A DNA stretch of 64,000 nucleotides from Parapristionchus giblindavisi (taxonomy: Eukaryota; Nematoda; Chromadorea; Rhabditida; Diplogasteridae), in the NCBI GenBank assembly GCA_943737045.1, contig CALSFV010000014.1, forward strand, positions 682,001 through 746,000. The letters run 5' to 3'. The notes under the pieces are model-generated. The model saw nothing but the letters and a program-made list of their open reading frames with translations, did not search any database and was not told the origin of the DNA. Positions 13,173-26,293 of the stretch are shown here, one piece after another. Positions within the stretch are counted from its first letter, which is position 1. The number at the start of each line of letters is the position of its first letter. The translations under genes and the position numbers were made by a program.

Positions 13173-13380
13173 CTCTGGTATTTTGCCACTTAAAGTCTAC
13201 TTAAACTACGTCACAGACTTTAAGTAGACTTTAAGTAAACTTTAAGTGAAAGAACATTTGACGAAATGCATTACAGTATACCACACCACTTTAAGTAGAC
13301 TTACGTCTCACTTTAAGTTTACTTAAAGTCTACTTAAAGTGGGAAAGTTTAAGTAGACTTTAAGTGGCAAAATACCAGAG
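13173..13380. mobile_element. 208-bp MITE, CTCTGGTATTTT family, copy 1
   Basis: Terminal inverted repeats CTCTGGTATTTT / AAAATACCAGAG are flanked by TA on both sides, as in Tc1/mariner-type insertions. The stem is built from repeats of ACTTTAAGTAGACTTTAAGT around a central GAAAGAACATTTGACGAA. A near-identical copy is at 42398-42605. Confidence 0.9.
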
Positions 13381-13432
13381 TAGTGCTCGAGAAAGTTGAA
13401 TTGGCACTTTGCCAAGTATCGATTAGTATCGA

Positions 13433-16400
13433 TTAGAAAATGTTCGGCGCGACGATGAGCACGATGCAGACGATGGTGAAGAGAATGTAGGCGACCAGGG
13501 CCAGCCACCACATGCGACGCTCCCAACTGGAAAAGTTATGGTATACGGTAGGTTGGAGACTTATTGATCGATGGACTACTGTATCGATTGACCCTTTCTT
13601 CTGTAAATTTCAATAATAATCGTCCATAGATCAAATATAAGAGTCAACGAGAACGACTAAAAATGGGTTGTGTTGCAAATTTTTTAAGAAAGAACTATAG
13701 AACTATAAAGAGTATAAAACGAAAGATCAAAGATCAAAGATCAAAAATCAACGCTTACTTGTGCTTTCTGAAGTTGCGCAGTAGCACGATGCCGAGCAGG
13801 ACACCAGCCACGAATCCTCCGATGTGCGACACGTACGAGATCTGAAAACGATTGATCTTTGATCTTTGATCTTTGATCTCTGGGTACCTTATTGAACTCT
13901 GGCGACACGTAGTATCGCTGGTACACGGCCACGCCCACATCCGAACCGATCAGAATGAGGAGAATGAGTGCACGAACAGGCGCGAACTCCATCTCGTTCC
14001 AGTTCATGATCTGTATGAAGTTTGATCTATGATCTTTGATCTTTGTAGTTTGATCTATGATCTTTGTAGTTTGATCTATGATCTTTGCTCTTTGTAGTTT
14101 GATCTATGATCTTTTATCTTTGTAGTTTGATCACTGTAGACCTACCAGCTCAGCCAAATGCGCTGCGAGCAGTGCGTACACGCCTCCAGACGCGCCCGCG
14201 AGGTACACCTTGGGATCGACCACCGACACCAACAGCGAGCCTGCAATTGTAGTTTGAACTTTGATCTTTGTAGTTTGAACTTGATCTTTGATCTCTGTAG
14301 CTTGACCTACCAGAGATAATTCCTCCTATGTAGACAAGAATGGCGCGCCACTGGTGCACCAGCTCGAGCGGGATGCCCAATATGAGTTGGGTGAGCACGT
14401 TGAAGACGATGTGGTAGATACTGAAATTTGTAGTTTGATCTTCGTAGTTTGAACTTTGTAGTTTGATCATTGATCTCGCTTACCCGATATGGATCAGTGA
14501 GTAGGTGAAAAAGCGCCAGAGCTCGCTGGTTCGATGAGGATCGAAGATGAGCGGAGAGTTGATGGGCACTGGTCGATTGACCTGAGATGGTTTGACCTTT
14601 GATCTTTGATCTTTCGATCTCTCAGCATAACAAGCATTTATTTTTGCATTCTTTTTACAAGGTTACATTATTATGGTCGGAAATTCAATGAGGTAATGTA
14701 GAAGGTAGAGGGACCCAGAGTAGAACTGATCTTTGATCTTTGATCTCCGATCTCTCTCACCTGCACTCCCTCTCCCGTCTCCACCACATAGTACACGTAG
14801 ATGGCCACTTGCACGATCGATATGAGCAGCATGAAGATGGGCGGAGGCATGCACTTGTATTTCTGAAAAGGGGCGTGGCTTAGCGAAAATGGGTGGAGCT
14901 TATCCTTAAAGAAGGAGACCCATGAGTTGGCATGACTGACTCCCGCAACGATTAACATGGGATTGAATGTTAATATTCTATGGAAATTAGCGTAAGTGAC
15001 AATGGGAAAGTGAGAGAGTCAAGTATGCAAATCGAAAAGGTACTCTCTACTTGCATGAAAAGTTGTACTTTCAATGCGCATAACAAGCTTCAAACAGATC
15101 ATCACGCAATATGAAATGTGTCGTTCAGTTCGTGTGATAAATCTCTATCATTCTACCCGAACAGTCTTGTTACGAAAAAACTCGAGGGTCTCCATCTTTA
15201 AGGTACCTGGAGATAGTCGAATGGCTCGGTTCGCTTGCTCTTCGGCACCACCATGGCGGCCGCGCGGAAGATCGCGTGGCGCATGTGCATCCGTTTCGCT
15301 CGGGAGAGCTGAAAAAGCGGATAATTTGAATTTTAAATTTCCATGAAAATTTTTTTCATGAAAAAATTCGATGAAATCGTGCAGAAGTTTTTAAGTTTTT
15401 TTTTCAGAAGTTTTTTGCAGAAGTCTGATGAACGTGATTTTTAAAAAAAATTTCGAGATTTAAAGATGAAAATGTGAACATTTCGATAGCTAAAACAAGC
15501 TATGTAACTAAGTGATAATTGACAAGTGATAAGTGAGTAATCGTTCGGTAATTAAATGAATTTGTTACAAGGTACAAAAATATTTACATTAAAGTTAAAA
15601 TTAATTAACTAAAACCACCTGGAAAGTGAAGCGCGCCACTGCGCCGAAGCTACAAGTAACCAGGAGCAAGTAAAAGTAGTATGAGTTTGCGGCGGGTAGG
15701 AAGAACAGGGTGACAAAAAGCTATTGATGAATACGCATGGGAAGCTTTTCAGGTTATTCGAAAGGTACGTTTCTTTTATTTTCATTTTCCGTCGTTTCAT
15801 CATATCAGAGATCAGTGATTGATTACGGGAAAATGAAAAGCTAAAGACATCCCATGAAAGATCAAAGATCAAATATTGAAGGGTGATATTTGTTAATCTA
15901 TTTTCGTATATAGCCTAGTAGTGATAGAAAAACGTGATCGGTGTATCAACCTTGGTTTAGGCACCGAAGAACCAGAGAAGCAACGATCCTCGATCTGACC
16001 TAGGGCATCCGAAACGTGTGAAAGTTGTCTCGACAACCTCTGGCATTGTTTCCGGACCAGTTCACTCTGACCGTCTGCACTCTCTCACTTTCTCGCACTC
16101 TCTCGCCGGTACTCTCTCTAATACGTGTACTCTCTCGCCCAGCGGAACTCCGCCGTATATTTGATCTACGTGTGAGCGAGACAAAGGCCACCCCTGATGA
16201 TCCGCGTTTTTTTAATGTGTAGTGTAAGCTACAGTACTACCTTGGTGTGGCGACGTTAACCAAATACTCACCAGTGTGCAGAATTCGGCGAAATCGATCA
16301 TGTTGTCCTTGTTCATGTCGATCCCGTGCATCATGGCTTCGACCTGGAGAAATCGAAGATCAAAGATCAAAGATCAAATATTTTAGATTATAATCATGTT

Positions 16401-18683
16401 CTATTCATATAGAGTTAATTAGTGAATACAAGCTACTAAAGACCAAAGCCTGGAGATTTTAAAAGTCATTTGTGAAACTCATTTGAGAAAATGTTAAAAT
16501 CTCCTTACTCCTTGCACCTTTTAGTCATTACTGATAAAATAGTACGATAAAACGGGTGTATCAAATAAACAAATAAATATTATTTATTTATTTATGTATT
16601 TATTTATTTATTTATTTAACATAAAACATAAATTCACCTGTTCGCCGTTCATGCCAAAACTGAAAGTGGACTCTCGCACCACTCGCTTCAACTCATCCGC
16701 AGGAATGAAACCATCGTGGTTAGTGTCGAACTGGAAAAAAAATCGGATAATTTAAAAATCGATAATGAAATAATCGATAAATACATACCAAAAATGGGCG
16801 CTATGAGAACCGATGAATAATAACCGACTGGATGATGACCATTTGCATATGACAGACAAACGCTAATGAATGCAAATGGTTATCATACAGTCGGTTATTA
16901 TTCATCGGTTCTCATCCAACCTAGTGCCCAAAAAGAATGAAATAAACACCTATCTAACAGCAAGACTTCGTGTGTTCTGAATAACGGGTTCTACCTTATA
17001 AGGTTAAAACCTATACCTTTTACATCTATCTTGTCAACAACCTTTTGGCTTTACAAAGGAAAAACACTCAATATCTATATCATAACTAGAATTTCGAAAT
17101 TTGTCTCTATTATAGAGAAAATAGTAATACTTTACACAAAATAAATGACTGGATTGTATAGACATATTTTGGCATGTTGAGAATTTTGCTGCGTGATGCA
17201 TTACTACCTTCAAGGCACACCCTAGCTGCTTTTACTCTCCGCTCTGGCAACTCTCTCGTAGATAGCAAAAGTGAGAGAGCACTGCCAGAGCGGAGAGTTT
17301 CAAATTCGCCATGCCTTTAAAGGGTCTTTTCGAAACTATCTTTCCAAATGTCCACTCTGCATCAAAAACCTCAATACATTCCTATAGATGATTCATTCGT
17401 TCTTTCAGCACCCTAACTAGATCGTGGCTAGCCCTGTCTCTTCACTGTCCAGTGCTCTCTCGCGGTCAGAGAAAAGCGAGAGAGTATGCGAAATGGAGAG
17501 AGCACAGACAAACATCCCTTTAATGGCGTCTCACTGTGAGCATTTCTATTGATGTGATGACAGAAACGGCCTTGATCGGTGAGGAGAAAACAAGCGTAGT
17601 ATCAAAAAAGTTTGAGACGTTTTAACCACCCTCTCTCTCTACTTCTACCTCTTCCTCTCCTCTCCTCTACCTCTCCCTCTCCCTCTATCACCTCTAAATC
17701 ACAATTGAGTCTTTACACCGTTCACCACTCGAAAACACAGCCCTTGACGGAACGTGTGAGCCAATCATAATCATGATCGACTCGGTGTACGGTGTATTTT
17801 ACACAATGCGTCACGCGTACTGCCGTACATGTGTAGGAATAGCGAGATCAGCTGATGATGCACTGGTGCATTCTTTAAATTCCAGAGAAACTAAATAAAT
17901 CACAGGGTGCTCTGTTGAGGAGAACTGACCTTGCTGACTCTTCTACACGTGATCGCTATTATTGAAAGGCACATCCCAAGCTAATTTGACCCTCTGCTCT
18001 GACAACACTCTCTCGCAGACAAAGATAGCGAGAGCGCATTGCCAGTTTGCAAATCTCGGGTTGCGCCATGATGACAGTTCCATAACCGGGTAGTATCCTG
18101 TTTATTACTACGTATACGGCAGAGGATTTCGACATTAGGAGTGGAACAGTTCGAATGAAACCGGCCAGATAACTCTCGTAATTATGGGACTCATAGGCGT
18201 GCTCCATATCGGCACTTCCAGACATACCAATAGTTTATTGGCTATCATTCCTAATGGCTCCGTGCATGAGAAAGATAATTGTATTGCATTGTATTGAGGC
18301 GTAGCGGCCGAAACACCATAGGGGGTATGAAAATGTATGTTGATAACGCATTTATCACAATAGTTCGTTTGATCGAGGGCTATGGTGTGTTATTTATTTA
18401 TCTCTTCTGTACCGCCGCGTTTTCTTGTAAAACGCATAAATATTATTATAGGGCACATTGCCAGTTAACTTATTTAATCAAAACATTTATATTTAAAGTG
18501 CATGCATACTTATTCTTGTACATCTATTAATAATATTAAGTTAATCTACTTATCTCTGATAGGCATTCTTTCTTTCTTTTTTTCTATCTCGTTCCGTTAC
18601 CGCTCTATTCTTGCCCTTTCCGCAGTGAAAACAACACCAGTGAGACCGCAGCTATTAACCTCACCTTTTCCCTCCCTCTCCCT

Positions 18684-18718
<35 letters not shown>

Positions 18719-19271
18719 TCTTCTTCTTCTTCTTCTTCTTTCTCCCTCTCCCTTTTCACTCTCTCCATATTCCCCTCCTCTCTTTCTCTCCCTCCCTCTC
18801 TCTCCCGACACATCAAGAGTGCCTCTCGATAGGCTTCAATCGCTTTTTTTTGCCGTTGCTTTGTCTCTTTATAATTTACGAGCTCAACACACTTGACATG
18901 AGAGAATAAAAAAACCGAAGAACGCTATTTGAAACGCAGCTGTACGGTTTTACCTACGCCTAAAGGACCCGAATCGTGACCGTAACCGACCCATAACCCG
19001 AGCCCGTTACCCGTGGGTATCCGTAACCCGAAGCCGTAGGTCTAGTATTGGAATGATGAAATATTCAATGCAATCTGTGGAATTACGATATCCATAAAGC
19101 AAAAGCAAAAGTTTTAGAAAATGAATTCAGTATTTGTGTTTTTGAATATTGTAAATATTTAAAACAGAAGAATTACCGTACCGCTCTGAACAGCCGTATC
19201 CACGACGTGCACTCATCCCTGTTCTCGCAGTTCATCTCGTATCGATACTTTTGTGGAGGCGACCCAGCCAT
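13433..19271 (-). CDS. rom-1: EF-hand rhomboid intramembrane serine protease (ROM-1 type)
   Basis: Eleven exons (19271-19182, 16730-16638, 16343-16272, 15308-15207, 14862-14761, 14581-14484, 14420-14311, 14240-14146, 14010-13888, 13841-13759, 13526-13433) join in phase to 353 aa. Two EF-hands precede the protease: [12 protein letters not shown] (residues 32-43) and [12 protein letters not shown] (70-81), both with calcium-ligand patterns. The rhomboid core shows ELWR (173-176), HIVFN with the oxyanion Asn193, GASGG with the nucleophile Ser240, and SHIGG with the catalytic His301, across about seven membrane helices. Related enzymes cleave membrane-tethered EGF-like ligands; calcium control through the EF-hands is inferred. 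An acceptor 4 nt before the ATG suggests trans-splicing. The first intron (2.45 kb) is full of MITEs. Confidence 0.95.
14026..14135. repeat. GATC-rich intronic tandem repeat
   Basis: About five copies of GTAGTTTGATCTATGATCTTT lie in the rhomboid intron 14011-14145. Short GATCAAAGATCAAAGATC tracts also occur in nine of this gene's ten introns (for example 13721, 13849, 14595, 14727, 15858, 16353). Confidence 0.85.
16795..16920. mobile_element. Hairpin MITE, CGATGAATNATAACCGACTG family, copy 2
   Basis: Nearly perfect hairpin with arms GAGAACCGATGAATAATAAC and its reverse complement. It lies in the first rhomboid intron, just upstream of exon 2. Confidence 0.85.
17212..17320. mobile_element. 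Hairpin MITE of the CTCTCCGCTCTGGC family
   Basis: Arms CTCTCCGCTCTGGC / GCCAGAGCGGAGAG, with AAGGCACACC at the left end and a partly decayed ATGCCTTTAA end at the right. It is intronic in the rhomboid gene. This is the most abundant MITE family of the window. Confidence 0.85.
17965..18068. mobile_element. Hairpin MITE, CTCTCCGCTCTGGC family
   Basis: AAAGGCACATCCCAAGCTAA start, CTCTCTCGCAGAC centre and a diverged right arm. Intronic in the rhomboid gene. Confidence 0.7.
18290..18545. repeat. Dispersed repeat (GTAGCGGCCGAAACACCATA)
   Basis: Matches 29884-30010 (same GTAGCGGCCGAAACACCATA head) and, in its tail (CTTGTACATCTATTA), 49290-49390. It may be the 3' part of a retroelement; no coding part is seen. 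Confidence 0.6.
18659..18806. repeat. CT/TTC microsatellite
   Basis: Long CCCTCTCCCTCT, CTCTCT and TTCTTCTTC runs in the first rhomboid intron. The open frames across it are low-complexity artefacts. Confidence 0.9.
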
Positions 19272-19275
19272 GCCT

Positions 19276-20246
19276 CTGGAATATGTATAGATTTAAAATT
19301 TTTAAAATTAAATTGTTTTGTTCAGAAGTTGCTACGATACAATGAAAGAGGCGGTGTGGAACAGGACTGTACGTAAAATAATTTTTGTAAAACATCATTT
19401 TACAACTTTTCTCTCGAAAAATAGTAAAATTTTAAAAAGTGCGTCAAAATATAAGTTTGTAAAATGTAAAATGCACAGCCCTGGTATGGTATGGAACGAT
19501 TGTTTTCTATGCATATCCATTCGAAACTTTTCAACAAAACGTTAGCAATTACATCGATAAGCTTATAGACAAGGAATAAATTACAATTAAAAAAATATAT
19601 GTATGAGATATAATATTTAATTAATTTTAATAATAATTTATCAATTAATATGGCCGCTCACTACGCGAAGTCAATCAGCTAGACTGTTAATCGGATTGGT
19701 GAAATCGAGACTAGAGCCTAGCGAGTTTTTTCCTAGAACACGCTGACCCTAATTCACCCAATTCATCCAGCTGCTTGAGAACTCTCACTTTCTCGAATTC
19801 TCAGACAGGGATGCTGGCGAGAGCGCATACGGTGTTATTTTTACCTCAGGGTAATTTCTAGCTCTCCACTCTGGTCATACTCTCTGGCAAGTAATTGAGA
19901 TGAGAGTGTGCGGCGAGTCAGGCCGATATGAAAGATTCTTTTAATTCGGAAAAAGAAAATATTAGATATAACTATGTGTTGAAATACTAGTATATGAACC
20001 CAGTTCTCTGTTGCGAAAAGAAAGGAAAAGAGACGAGAGAGTGCATGAAACGATGAGTTTTTCTTTGCTTTTCGTAACTTTTGAGTATGAATCGATGGAG
20101 TTATAAACAAAAAGCCGAACAAAGTACGTATTATTTATGGAAGAATAGATATAGCCATGAATAACGGAGACAAGTCGAGAAGAAAACAACAAGAATGTGA
20201 ATGAGAGGGAGGGGAGGGAGGGCTAGACTACCTAGGCTTCTCTACC
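19276..20246. other. Region upstream of the rhomboid gene
   Basis: A diverged CTCTCCGCTCTGG-type MITE is at about 19845-19920. No other gene is supported. The rhomboid promoter should lie here. Confidence 0.4.
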
Positions 20247-20608
20247 CTCTCTCTCCCTCTCCTCTCTCTCTATCTCTCTCTCCCTCTCCTCTCTCTCTCT
20301 CTATCCCTTGACTATCCATCTCTCCACCCCTCTCCCTCTATCTATCTCCCTCTTCCTTCTCTATCTCTATCTCTCTCTCACTCTCTCTCTCTATCCCAAT
20401 CTCCCCCTCTCTATTTCACTCTCCTTTTCTTTTTTCTCTGTTCTTCTCTTTCACCACATTTCCCCTTTCTCTATCGAACTCCCTAGCCAGCTGACTTATC
20501 CTCAACATCTCTGTTCCTCTTCCTCTCTCCCTATCTCTAACTCTCCATCTCCTTCTCCCTCCCTCCTCTCCCTTTCCCTCCCTCTCCCTCCCTCTCCCTC
20601 TCCCTCTA

Positions 20609-20650
<42 letters not shown>

Positions 20651-20712
20651 TCTCCCTCTCCCTCTCCGTCTCCCTCTCCCTTTCTCTCTCCCTACCCCTT
20701 CCCTCCATTCTT
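20247..20712. repeat. CT-rich low-complexity tract
   Basis: About 465 bp of CTCTCC/TCTATCT sequence on the + strand, including a pure (CT)n run at about 20612-20648. Confidence 0.9.
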
Positions 20713-20798
20713 CATTCTATTCATAAGACGCTGACTCATGCCACTCGCTACGGTCAAACTGAACGCCAATCATGATGTTTAGTAATGTAAAGATATTG

Positions 20799-20902
20799 GG
20801 AGAGGCAGAGGTAGAGGTAGGGGTAGAGGTAGAGGTAGAGGTAGAGGTAGAGGTAGAGGTAGAGGTAGAGGTAGAGGTAGAGGTAGAAGTAGAGGTAGAG
20901 AC
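20799..20902. repeat. Hexamer array (AGGTAG)n
   Basis: About 15 copies of GAGGTA with few interruptions. Confidence 0.95.
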
Positions 20903-21056
20903 AAATCATTCGAAGGGCCTTTTTACGCGCACTTGAGGGCTCATCAGTCAAGTGTTCGTTGGTTGACAAAGGTTGTATTAAAGGTATAGGTACTTCGATT
21001 AAATCAACATCACTAATATCGATAAAATACAGTACACAAAGTTCTACAGTATCTGC

Positions 21057-21215
21057 ACTGATGGCACTCTCTCACATTCTCACATGCTCTCTCGTCTATC
21101 TCTAACCGTCTGGATCCTCTGTGATCTACACACTCCCTCTCGCTTCGAAATGCTCTCAGCTTTTCTCTCACTTGTTCTGTCCGCGATAGAGCGTGGCGAG
21201 AGCGGAGAGTTTAAA
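21057..21215. repeat. CTCTC/GAGAG dispersed repeat fragment
   Basis: CTCTCTCACATTCTCACATG, TCTAACCGTCTGG and GATCTACACACTC match the longer copies at 23.44-24.06 and 32.66-32.97 kb. Confidence 0.65.
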
Positions 21216-21316
21216 ACTTGGCTCGGTGATTTGCCACAATCTATGTTATTGTTTAATGACGAATTAAAATATGATGACTAGATGGCTAGATAACACCGTT
21301 GTGGTGTATGATACGA

Positions 21317-21567
<251 letters not shown>

Positions 21568-21684
21568 CGAGAGCACGAGAAAAGTTGTTGAAACATGGAT
21601 TATAATGTGTTATTGCACCAAAGCATGTATAGTATTTAATAGACACAGGGAATAGGAAGGATTGGTCAAGGATGCGCATGGTGG

Positions 21685-21862
21685 AATGAAAGAGAGGTAG
21701 AGAGAAAAGGGAGAGGGAGAGGGGAGAGAGAAGGAGAGAGAGAGAGGGAGAGGCAGAAAAGAAAAGGGAGAGAGAGGGGAGAGAAAGGGGAGAGGGAGAG
21801 AGAAGGGGGAGGGGAGGGGGAGGGAGAGGGAGAGATGGAGAGAGAGAGAAAAAGAAAGAGAT
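21685..21862. repeat. GA-rich low-complexity tract
   Basis: AGAGAGGGAGAGG-type sequence, unrelated in register to the neighbouring AATA array. Confidence 0.9.
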
Positions 21863-21867
21863 CATAA

Positions 21868-22826
21868 TGATGAAGATCTGGTCATATGATAGATATTACG
21901 ATTAGGTGGGTTGTTTTAAATTCTGCGTCGGAGCTCTCAGAGCTCCATAAGAAGCACTAAGGGATGGAACTCTTGGAGCTCTTTGAGCTCTCTGAACCCC
22001 GAATGAAAAGATCAACGGGGCCGGGGCTGGGGGATTGGCATACAATATATCTTGGATAATTGTGCGGTAATGGGGGAATAGCGTGTGGTGCGATCAAAGA
22101 GAAGTATAGTAGATTGGAGGATGATCAAAGACAACAAAAGAGCCATGATGCCGGATGAAAGGCGGGAAACTTAGGATGAAAATTGCGAAAACAAGGTTAA
22201 AAATAGGAAAATTAGGATAAAAATTGCGAAAATAAGGATGAAAATAGAGAAATTTGAATGAAAATTGCGAAATCTAAACACTGGTCAAGTTCTCTAGCTT
22301 TCCAGAATCATTAATAGAGCAAGTAAGAATAAGAACAATATTTTTTTTCAACAAACACGGTACAGAATAGACAAACTTATAAAATTGACCTGATTGATGA
22401 TGAAAAAGCAAAGCTTAAAGTCAGTGAGCAACTTTTTTTCAAACAAAAAAAAAAAAAATTCAAACACAAAACCACTCATACACGAGATGGAGCTCTGGGA
22501 CATTTGACTACACTCTGGCTCATTTGGTTTACACCAAAAATTAACGGTTTCGTATTTCGTAGCACATTTTTTATGCGTACTCTATCAATTTATCTATAAT
22601 CATCTTTTTGTAGCGCTTATAGTATACATATTATTATTATTATTATTAAATGAAGAAATATTGTTTTTCTATGGAGAGACTTAGAGGTCTGTGCTCATGA
22701 AAACTGAAAACGGCGAAGAAAAGACCAAGGAAAGCCAGTGAAAAGGAAGGGAGATCAACCCTACCCGCCTCCAAATGTCTTATTCCCCCCAGTGGAGCGG
22801 TGTTATGAGAAGGATGGACGATTTCA
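21868..22826. other. No gene seen
   Basis: Contains a GAGCTC cluster (GGAGCTCTCAGAGCTCC at about 21931; GGAGCTCTTTGAGCTC at about 21976) and four imperfect direct copies of GATGAAAATTGCGAAA at about 22170-22270. No supportable coding sequence. Confidence 0.5.
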
Positions 22827-22912
22827 CTTTCTCTCCCTCTCCTTTTCTCCCTCTCCCTCTCCCTCTCCCTCTCCCTCTCTCTCAATCCCCTTTCCCTCTC
22901 CCTCTCCCTCCA
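22827..22912. repeat. (CCCTCT)n tract
   Basis: About 85 bp of CCCTCTCCCTCT sequence. Confidence 0.9.
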
Positions 22913-23440
22913 AATCACATAATACTTCTCGGTTGACTTGTTTCCGTACAAAGGATGAATAGGGGAGGCACGGGCATAATGTGGCTGATGGCATCATCAT
23001 ACTTACTATACTTAATTGACAGACAATATACATATGAATGGCCTATGGATAATGGTAGAGATTCGGAGATGGAAGAATAAATCAATCAATAAATCAATCA
23101 TTCGATCAATCAATAAATGAAAAAAACATCAATTTCTTCACACCGAGTATATTACTAGATGAAGAGGAATGGCCTTTCTTCAGTTCCTCCACAGATATTT
23201 ACCACTATTGTGCATTGATGCTCTTGAACTCATGGATAGAGATGGAGGGATGCTGAACATGAATGATGGGTTATGGGCGAAAGATCGTCAAAAGTATGAT
23301 AAATGGCGTAACTGGATGCTCATAGAGATGGCAAATATCTTAGATTACCCAGTAGTTAGTAGATAAGCAGTTGTAGCTAGTTGGTAGTAGATAGTTTTAG
23401 TGTACTTGTAATGGAAGACAATAAATAAATGAATGAATAC
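22913..23440. other. No supported gene
   Basis: A 65-codon open frame at 23169-23366 has no recognisable domain and no splice context. It is left unassigned. Confidence 0.4.
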
Positions 23441-24060
23441 AGCCAGCCGAGTGAGAGAGAATACGAAAACGAGAGTGTGCGAACACCCGAATGTAGAACG
23501 CGCGAAAACGTGACTGAGAAGCTCCGGTAGGTGGACGCTCTCTCTCATTCTCCCATGCTCTCTCTGCTGTCTCTAACCGTTTCGAACCTTTCTGATCTGC
23601 ACACTCTCTCGACTTCTCTGGTCTCTCTCACGTATTCTTGCTCTCTAACTTTTCTCTGACTATCTGTGCTCTCTTCAAATCCTCCCCTCTCTCGCCTGGC
23701 GTTCTGTTGACCTTCGGGCATTGCGTAAGAGCGACGACGAGAGAGCATGGCGAATAGAGAGGGCACAGAGAAAGAGAGTGTTAGAGAGTATGGTCGAAGT
23801 AGAGGGTGCAGTGAGACAGAGACAGGCAAGAGAGCACGCGAATATGAGAGAGTACAGACAACAAAGGGTGACAAGAGAGTGTGCCAATCGAGGAGAGCGT
23901 GGACATTGTCACAGCAAACATCTAAAGGCTACTGCGTATTTAGGAGCTGATTCATTCAATATCTCTGGACTCTCTCGAATCGCAACGCTCTCTCGTCGCT
24001 CTCTGATCTCTCTGACTGTCTGGAGCTCTCTCCAAAATGTGTGGTCCCTAGGCAGGATAA
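23441..24060. repeat. CTCTC/GAGAG dispersed repeat, longest copy
   Basis: A C/T-rich left part, an A/G-rich middle and a C/T-rich right part, so much of it can fold on itself. GACTGAGAAGCTCCG, GATCTGCACACTCTCTCG and GTTCTGTTGACCTTCGG are shared with 32.66-32.97 kb. Confidence 0.75.
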
Positions 24061-24894
24061 AAACGTGTCAGCTGTAGATCATTGATCAAGATATGCGATA
24101 GAGCGAGAAGGAATGACTTAAGCCTACAAATTGAGGTGGGTCGAGCGCAGTCAACGGATCATAACACAGCGTTTCTCTACCACGGGTAGAGCGGTCATTG
24201 AAAACTTTAAAAATGATATGAAAAATTATGGTATGGCGCACCAAGGTGTTCTTTAAATGTTAATTCTGAGTGATACGCTTGACATATCCGGGTCAGCTCC
24301 TTGCAACATTACTTACGACGGCAAATTCTCTTTGAGATTTTCACTAAATGGACTGCCATAGAGAAGGGTTAGCCTACTCCAAACTCTCTTAAAAATACGC
24401 GTTAGATCGCTCGATATATTAACGGCGACTGGAGTAAACTAACTAAATTCTCTCAAATTCGAGAGAACGTTTCACTGATTGTCGCGTCTTGTTAGTTGAC
24501 ATATGACTCAAATATGATAGAGTTTGCCGTTAGTGATACAAGGCATGCTCGCCAGTGGCTCTCGAGCGGGCTTGCGCCAAGCAGCTACATAGCTGACTAG
24601 CTGGATGGCCCGACTGGTATAATCTTGTATGTGAGGATAATCTCGAAATAACAATCGGCTTTGCTTCAGTGTACCAATAAGGGGATTTCGTTGGACGCGA
24701 AAACAACAGGGTGTTAACAACAACTACTCGGTGTTGTTGGTCACCCCGCGGTGTTATAGCCGATATGTGCAGGGCTTCTGTATACAATGCGATGCAGCTA
24801 CCAGAAATAACCTATTTGTTTTTGTTTTCTAGGGAATAACATGGAAAACGAAATAATCAAGGACCAAAATCGACACCAATTGCTTCTTTCATTT
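24061..24894. other. No gene seen
   Basis: Unique-looking sequence with no supportable exons on either strand. Confidence 0.4.
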
Positions 24895-25001
24895 AGGGCA
24901 CACCGTGAGCTAATTTTTTTTCTCTCCGCTCTAGCTACTCTTTTTCGTAGACAAAGAAAGCGAGAGCTTCACCAGAGCGGAGAGTTTCGGGTGTGCCTTC
25001 A
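24895..25001. mobile_element. Hairpin MITE, CTCTCCGCTCTGGC family
   Basis: GGGCACACCGTGAGCTAA left end, ACAAAGAAAGCGAGAG centre, AGAGCGGAGAG right arm and GTGTGCCTT end. Confidence 0.85.
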
Positions 25002-25051
25002 AATGTGAAAATACAGAGTAAGCTCATTGCAAAGCTAAAGGTAATGGTATT

Positions 25052-25268
25052 TACCGTATAAAATACGCTTGTTTATTTGGTACGAGAGTAGCCAACCACT
25101 GCCACAATGAATTTCTATGTTTAGAGAGAGAGCACCGGTGAGAGAGTAGGTAGATCAGAGAGAGCGAGGAAGGAAAGGAGGAAAGAGTGGGGCGTTAATC
25201 GATAGTTCTTCCTTTGTTTAGCAGTAGTAGCAATGCAATTATGCAAGTACATTTTATACGGACAATAA
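25052..25268. mobile_element. MITE with CCGTATAAAAT ends, copy 1
   Basis: Ends ACCGTATAAAATAC and TTTTATACGGACAAT are inverted. The interior has TACGAGAGTAGCCA and TATGTTTAGAGAGAGAG. Further copies are at 48783-48993 and, inverted, 63616-63829. Confidence 0.8.
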
Positions 25269-25642
25269 ATCCCGTTGTCCAAGGCCTACGAAGTCGTAAT
25301 GGTGATAGAAATCACTGCTCGCCTCGCCAAAATCGTCAAAAATAAAAAATCCAAAATCAAAATCGCCGGCGATTATTATCAGATCATTGTAATTGTAAGA
25401 TTTACTATTTTAACATCTAATTATAAATTTAAAAAACAAAAAATAAAATAAATAAACAACATATCCGTATACCTCGATCTATAGTCATCTTGTTCATACG
25501 CGTAGGGAAAGTTGAGTGAGGTACTGAAAATGAGAATTATATTGAAGTTGATAGATAAATAGTGCATTTTGTCCAGATTTCAACATGGATATGCACTGAA
25601 TCAACGGTCTCCATTCGAAATAGGTGTTTTATCAGAAAGTTC
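25269..25642. other. No gene seen
   Basis: AT-rich spacer without supportable exons. Confidence 0.4.
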
Positions 25643-25905
<263 letters not shown>

Positions 25906-26177
25906 ACCGAGGCAGACCGTGCGGGAACTTTGGCGACTGATGCGTGTAGTAGCTCATTCACATGTGCTCTTTTGGAGTTTGGAAGGTCAGCTTATGGGCC
26001 TAAATTGTGAATGAATATGGATTATTTCTTAGTGAAGCCAGAAAATGAAGGACAAGATAGATAATAAATTTATTCAAGACGTTTCGGTGATCGTCACCAT
26101 GATCAGTTGGGATAATACCTACAAGGAAAAGCCTAAATTGTAATTATTTTGTAATTATAATATAACGAAACGAGCAG

Positions 26178-26293
26178 TTAAAGGCACACCACAGCTAATT
26201 CTCCTATCCACATTTGCAATATCCTCTCGTAGACGAAGAAAGCGAGAGATGGTATCGCAAAAGCGGAGAGTTTCTAATTAGCTCGTGGTTAAA
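26178..26293. mobile_element. Hairpin MITE, CTCTCCGCTCTGGC family
   Basis: TTAAAGGCACACCACAGCTA start and TTAGCTCGTGGTTAA end, with diverged arms. Confidence 0.75.

Noticed and set aside
20308..20775. 155-codon frame rich in LSLSLSL
   Set aside because: CT microsatellite translation.
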